A stretch of 7,704 nucleotides of DNA from Arthrobacter sp. (lineage in GTDB: Bacteria > Actinomycetota > Actinomycetes > Actinomycetales > Micrococcaceae), in NCBI GenBank assembly GCA_018260285.1, contig JAGLBH010000037.1:1-7704 (forward strand), given 5' to 3'. Made by a program: the position numbers and the translations under genes. Position 1 is the first letter of the stretch; the number at the start of each line of letters is the position of its first letter. The notes below the pieces were generated by a model. The model saw only the letters and a program-made list of their open reading frames with translations, was not told the DNA's origin and did no database searches. This document shows, in pieces, positions 6,475-7,704 of the stretch.

Positions 6475-7149
6475 ATGAACACCACGCTTACGCCGATCGA
6501 GCGGGAACTGCTCACCAAGAAGGACGTCCTCTGGCCCCGCATCCATGCGGAGCGCAAGGCCCTCGCCGCGGACCTCGCCAAGCTGACGCCTGCCCAGTGG
6601 GCCGCGCAGAGCCTGTGCGAGAAGTGGACTGTCCAGCAGGTGGTGGGCCACCTCATCAGCACGACGCACTCCTCACCCGCTGAGTTCGCCAAGGGCCTCG
6701 TCAAGCACAAGCTCAGCTTCTCGGCCATGGCCGAGTCCGCTGCGGATGCCTTCTCCACCGGCCAGCCCGAGCACACCCTCGCCCGCTATGAGGCCGCTGT
6801 TCCCACGGAGACGGCTCCTCCCGGGCCGATCGAGTCCTGGCTCGGCGAGACGATTGTCCACGGCGAGGACATCCGCCGCCCGCTGGGCATCAAGCGCTCC
6901 TACAGCACCGACGACCTCATGACGATCGCGAACTTCTACAAAAACTCGAACCTCATCATCGGGGCCAAGGACCGCATCAAGGGCTTCCACCTCGTGGCAA
7001 CAGACGAGGCCTGGTCCGCCGGAAGCGGCCAGGAGGTCAAGGGTCCGCTGCTCTCCCTCATCATGACGATGGTGGGCCGCACCGCATACCTCGACGATCT
7101 CTCCGGCGACGGCGCCGAGGCGTTCAAGGCACGCCTCCTCTCCGCCTGA
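6475..7149 (+). CDS. Maleylpyruvate isomerase-like, mycothiol-dependent DinB-fold protein
   Basis: A 224-residue cytoplasmic protein with no signal peptide or membrane segment. The N-terminal half looks like the DinB/MDMPI four-helix fold: LCEKWTVQQVVGHLIS (residues 47-62) matches the 'LC.GWTV.DVV.HL' signature of actinobacterial mycothiol-dependent isomerase-like proteins. The second signature is GETIVHGEDIRRPLG (124-138). His59, Glu125 and His129 fit the His...Glu-x3-His metal triad of this family, as in the Corynebacterium glutamicum maleylpyruvate isomerase. The remaining C-terminal part (about 150-224) resembles the small helper domain. Family members use mycothiol, the actinobacterial glutathione substitute, for isomerisation or detoxification, but most are uncharacterised. 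No gentisate-pathway gene is adjacent, so a specific maleylpyruvate role is not supported. It appears monocistronic: a terminator lies upstream and the palindrome array starts 15 nt after the stop. Confidence 0.85.
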   Translation: MNTTLTPIERELLTKKDVLWPRIHAERKALAADLAKLTPAQWAAQSLCEKWTVQQVVGHLISTTHSSPAEFAKGLVKHKLSFSAMAESAADAFSTGQPEHTLARYEAAVPTETAPPGPIESWLGETIVHGEDIRRPLGIKRSYSTDDLMTIANFYKNSNLIIGAKDRIKGFHLVATDEAWSAGSGQEVKGPLLSLIMTMVGRTAYLDDLSGDGAEAFKARLLSA

Positions 7150-7164
7150 CCTCTTTTGACCGCA

Positions 7165-7190
7165 TGCGCCCCCGGTTTCTCGGGGGCGCA
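7165..7190 (+). terminator. Perfect hairpin just after the mycothiol-type gene; first unit of the repeat array
   Basis: TGCGCCCCCG-GTTTCT-CGGGGGCGCA is a perfect 10-bp stem with a 6-nt loop, 15 nt past the stop codon. It is well placed to terminate or protect the transcript, although no T-run follows. It is the only fully paired unit of the tandem array; later copies carry an A-C mismatch or wobble. Confidence 0.6.
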
Positions 7191-7324
7191 GTGCGTTGAG
7201 CGGCCTTGCACCCCCGGTTTCTCGGGGGCGCAGTGCGTTGAGTAGCCTTGCACCCCCGGTTTCTCGGGGGCGCAGCGCGTTGAGCGGCCTTGCACCCCTG
7301 GTTTCTCGGGGGCGCAGTGCGTTG
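7165..7324. repeat. Tandem 42-bp repeat, 3.8 copies, each bearing a C-rich/G-rich hairpin
   Basis: Units are 7165-7206, 7207-7248, 7249-7290 and the partial 7291-7324. Each opens with the hairpin half TGCRCCCCYG, loop GTTTCT and half CGGGGGCGCA, then a 16-nt linker (GYGCGTTGAGYRGCCT). Copies differ at only a few positions: unit position 4 (G in copy 1, A in the rest), position 9 (C to T in copy 4), one linker T/C in copy 3 and CG versus TA in the copy 2 linker. The linkers are conserved rather than unique, so this is not a CRISPR array. Because 42 is a multiple of three, several frames stay open and code for spurious 14-residue repeats. Confidence 0.95.
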
Positions 7325-7325
7325 G

Positions 7326-7345
7326 ACCCCCGACTTTTCAGGGGT
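7326..7345. repeat. Degenerate palindrome related to the tandem array (fifth hairpin)
   Basis: ACCCCCGA-CTTT-TCAGGGGT pairs over 8 positions with one C-A mismatch. Its sequence is intermediate between the CCCCCG/CGGGGG hairpins to its left and the CCCCTGAA/TTCAGGGG palindrome to its right. Its centre is 32 bp from that of the preceding hairpin. Confidence 0.75.
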
Positions 7346-7357
7346 GCATCTTCGTAC

Positions 7358-7377
7358 GCCCCCGCTTTCTTGGGGGC
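7358..7377. repeat. Degenerate palindrome related to the tandem array (sixth hairpin)
   Basis: GCCCCCG-CTTTCT-TGGGGGC pairs over 7 bp, the innermost being a G-T wobble. The loop CTTTCT matches the GTTTCT loop of the 42-bp units in five of six positions and in the same orientation. Its centre is again 32 bp from the previous one. Confidence 0.75.
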
Positions 7378-7387
7378 CTGAACCACT

Positions 7388-7450
7388 ACACCCCCGGATC
7401 TTCCTTACACCCCTGAAAATTCAGGGGGTTTATGGAGGATCCGGGGGTGT
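7388..7450. repeat. 63-nt nested palindrome, copy A
   Basis: The outer arms 7388-7404 and 7434-7450 (starting ACACCCCCGGATC, ending GATCCGGGGGTGT) pair over 17 bp with one G-T wobble. An internal loop separates them from a perfect inner stem, CCCCTGAA-AA-TTCAGGGG (7410-7427). The inner and outer centres coincide within half a base. The sequence could extrude as a cruciform or fold as a stable RNA hairpin from either strand. It resembles an extragenic palindromic (REP-like) element. Confidence 0.9.
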
Positions 7451-7657
7451 TTAGCAAAGGCACGTCGCCTGGTGGATGACCTGAGGGTGGGAAAGCCGCC
7501 TCGCTGGCGGTCATCGGCCTGCAGTCCGCGATCTGAAGTCCGCAGCAGCCAGTTCTTCCAAGATCGGAGCCAGGATCCACCCGTGGGGGGCCGGGGCAAC
7601 GCCACAGACGGCCAGGCAGGGCACCAGCCGGATCCGAAGCCCTGTCCCAATGCATTG
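7451..7657. other. 207-bp spacer between the two large palindromes, no gene seen
   Basis: No convincing coding frame: the minus-strand frames here run through the palindromes, start inside copy B, and have no ribosome site or recognisable domain. It contains a small hairpin, CCGCC-TCGCT-GGCGG (7496-7510), a direct repeat AGTCCGC (two copies around 7523-7542), and a possible long-range pairing GGTGGAT (7471-7477) with ATCCACC (7574-7580). I do not recognise a known riboswitch or RNA family. Confidence 0.5.
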
Positions 7658-7704
7658 CACCCCCGGATCTTCCATACACCCCTGGAAATTCAGGGGGTAT
7701 ATGG
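7658..7704. repeat. Nested palindrome, copy B, truncated by the window end
   Basis: This 47-nt stretch matches 7389-7435 of copy A in the same orientation at an offset of 269 bp, with three substitutions: T to A after CCGGATCTTCC, A to G in CCCCTGGAAAT, and T to A in the right half (GTATATGG). The first and third changes are complementary and create CCATA...TATGG pairing that is imperfect in copy A. The right outer arm, if present, lies beyond the window. Confidence 0.9.

Noticed and set aside
7165..7324. CRISPR array
   Set aside because: Palindromic repeats with regular spacing are present, but the 16-nt linkers are near-identical rather than unique, the period is too short, and no cas gene is in the window.
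6673..7386. A 237-codon minus-strand frame with a 14-residue repeat (core ALRPRETGGA), and similar repeat frames on both strands
   Set aside because: The repeats are only the 42-bp DNA unit read in phase (42 is divisible by 3); the frame also runs antisense through the mycothiol-type gene and has no domain.
7451..7657. A riboswitch or known structured RNA (considered cobalamin-like because of GCCACAG and GCCAGG words)
   Set aside because: The words are not in the order or spacing of the cobalamin core and no downstream gene is visible to test the context.
7386..7679. A 97-codon minus-strand frame spanning the spacer and both palindromes
   Set aside because: Starts inside copy B and ends inside copy A, has no ribosome site and no recognisable domain; the composition reflects the palindromes.

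Overview
The window looks like chromosomal DNA of a high-GC actinobacterium, most likely of the order Micrococcales and probably close to the Micrococcaceae. The evidence is the strong G/C third-position bias, a mycothiol-type DinB/maleylpyruvate-isomerase-like protein, actinobacterial-style SdhC/SdhD/SdhA/SdhB sequences, GTG and TTG starts, and a gene order (M20 amidohydrolase and mannose-1-phosphate guanylyltransferase divergent from sdhCDAB) that I recall from Arthrobacter-like genomes. The exact genus cannot be fixed from sequence alone.

Layout. Positions 1-2585 hold a leftward gene set: a mannose-1-phosphate guanylyltransferase (manC), an M20 amidohydrolase whose start overlaps the manC stop, and the first ~62 codons of a luciferase-like flavin monooxygenase running off the left edge. 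Positions 2586-2733 are a compact divergent control region. It has a promoter in each direction sharing the same -35 bases, a perfect 7-bp-arm palindrome at the predicted sdh start point, and a possible 15-residue leader ORF ending on the sdhC ribosome site. Positions 2734-6232 are the rightward succinate dehydrogenase operon sdhC-sdhD-sdhA-sdhB, tightly packed except for a 61-nt sdhD-sdhA gap containing a hairpin, and closed by a 19-bp-stem terminator at 6250-6309. A single gene at 6475-7149 encodes a mycothiol-dependent maleylpyruvate-isomerase-like protein.

From 7165 to the right edge (about 540 bp) I see no convincing protein gene. The sequence is dominated by related C-rich/G-rich palindromes: a 42-bp unit repeated nearly four times, each with a hairpin, then two degenerate hairpins, then a 63-nt nested palindrome. 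A second copy of that palindrome begins 269 bp downstream and is cut by the window end. Hairpin centres are spaced 42, 42, 42, 32, 32 and about 51.5 bp. This extragenic array is the most unusual part of the window.

How the genes work together. SdhCDAB forms the membrane complex that oxidises succinate to fumarate and passes electrons to the quinone pool. ManC makes GDP-mannose for glycans and glycolipids. The amidohydrolase, the flavin monooxygenase and the mycothiol-type enzyme are individual metabolic enzymes whose substrates cannot be read from the sequence.
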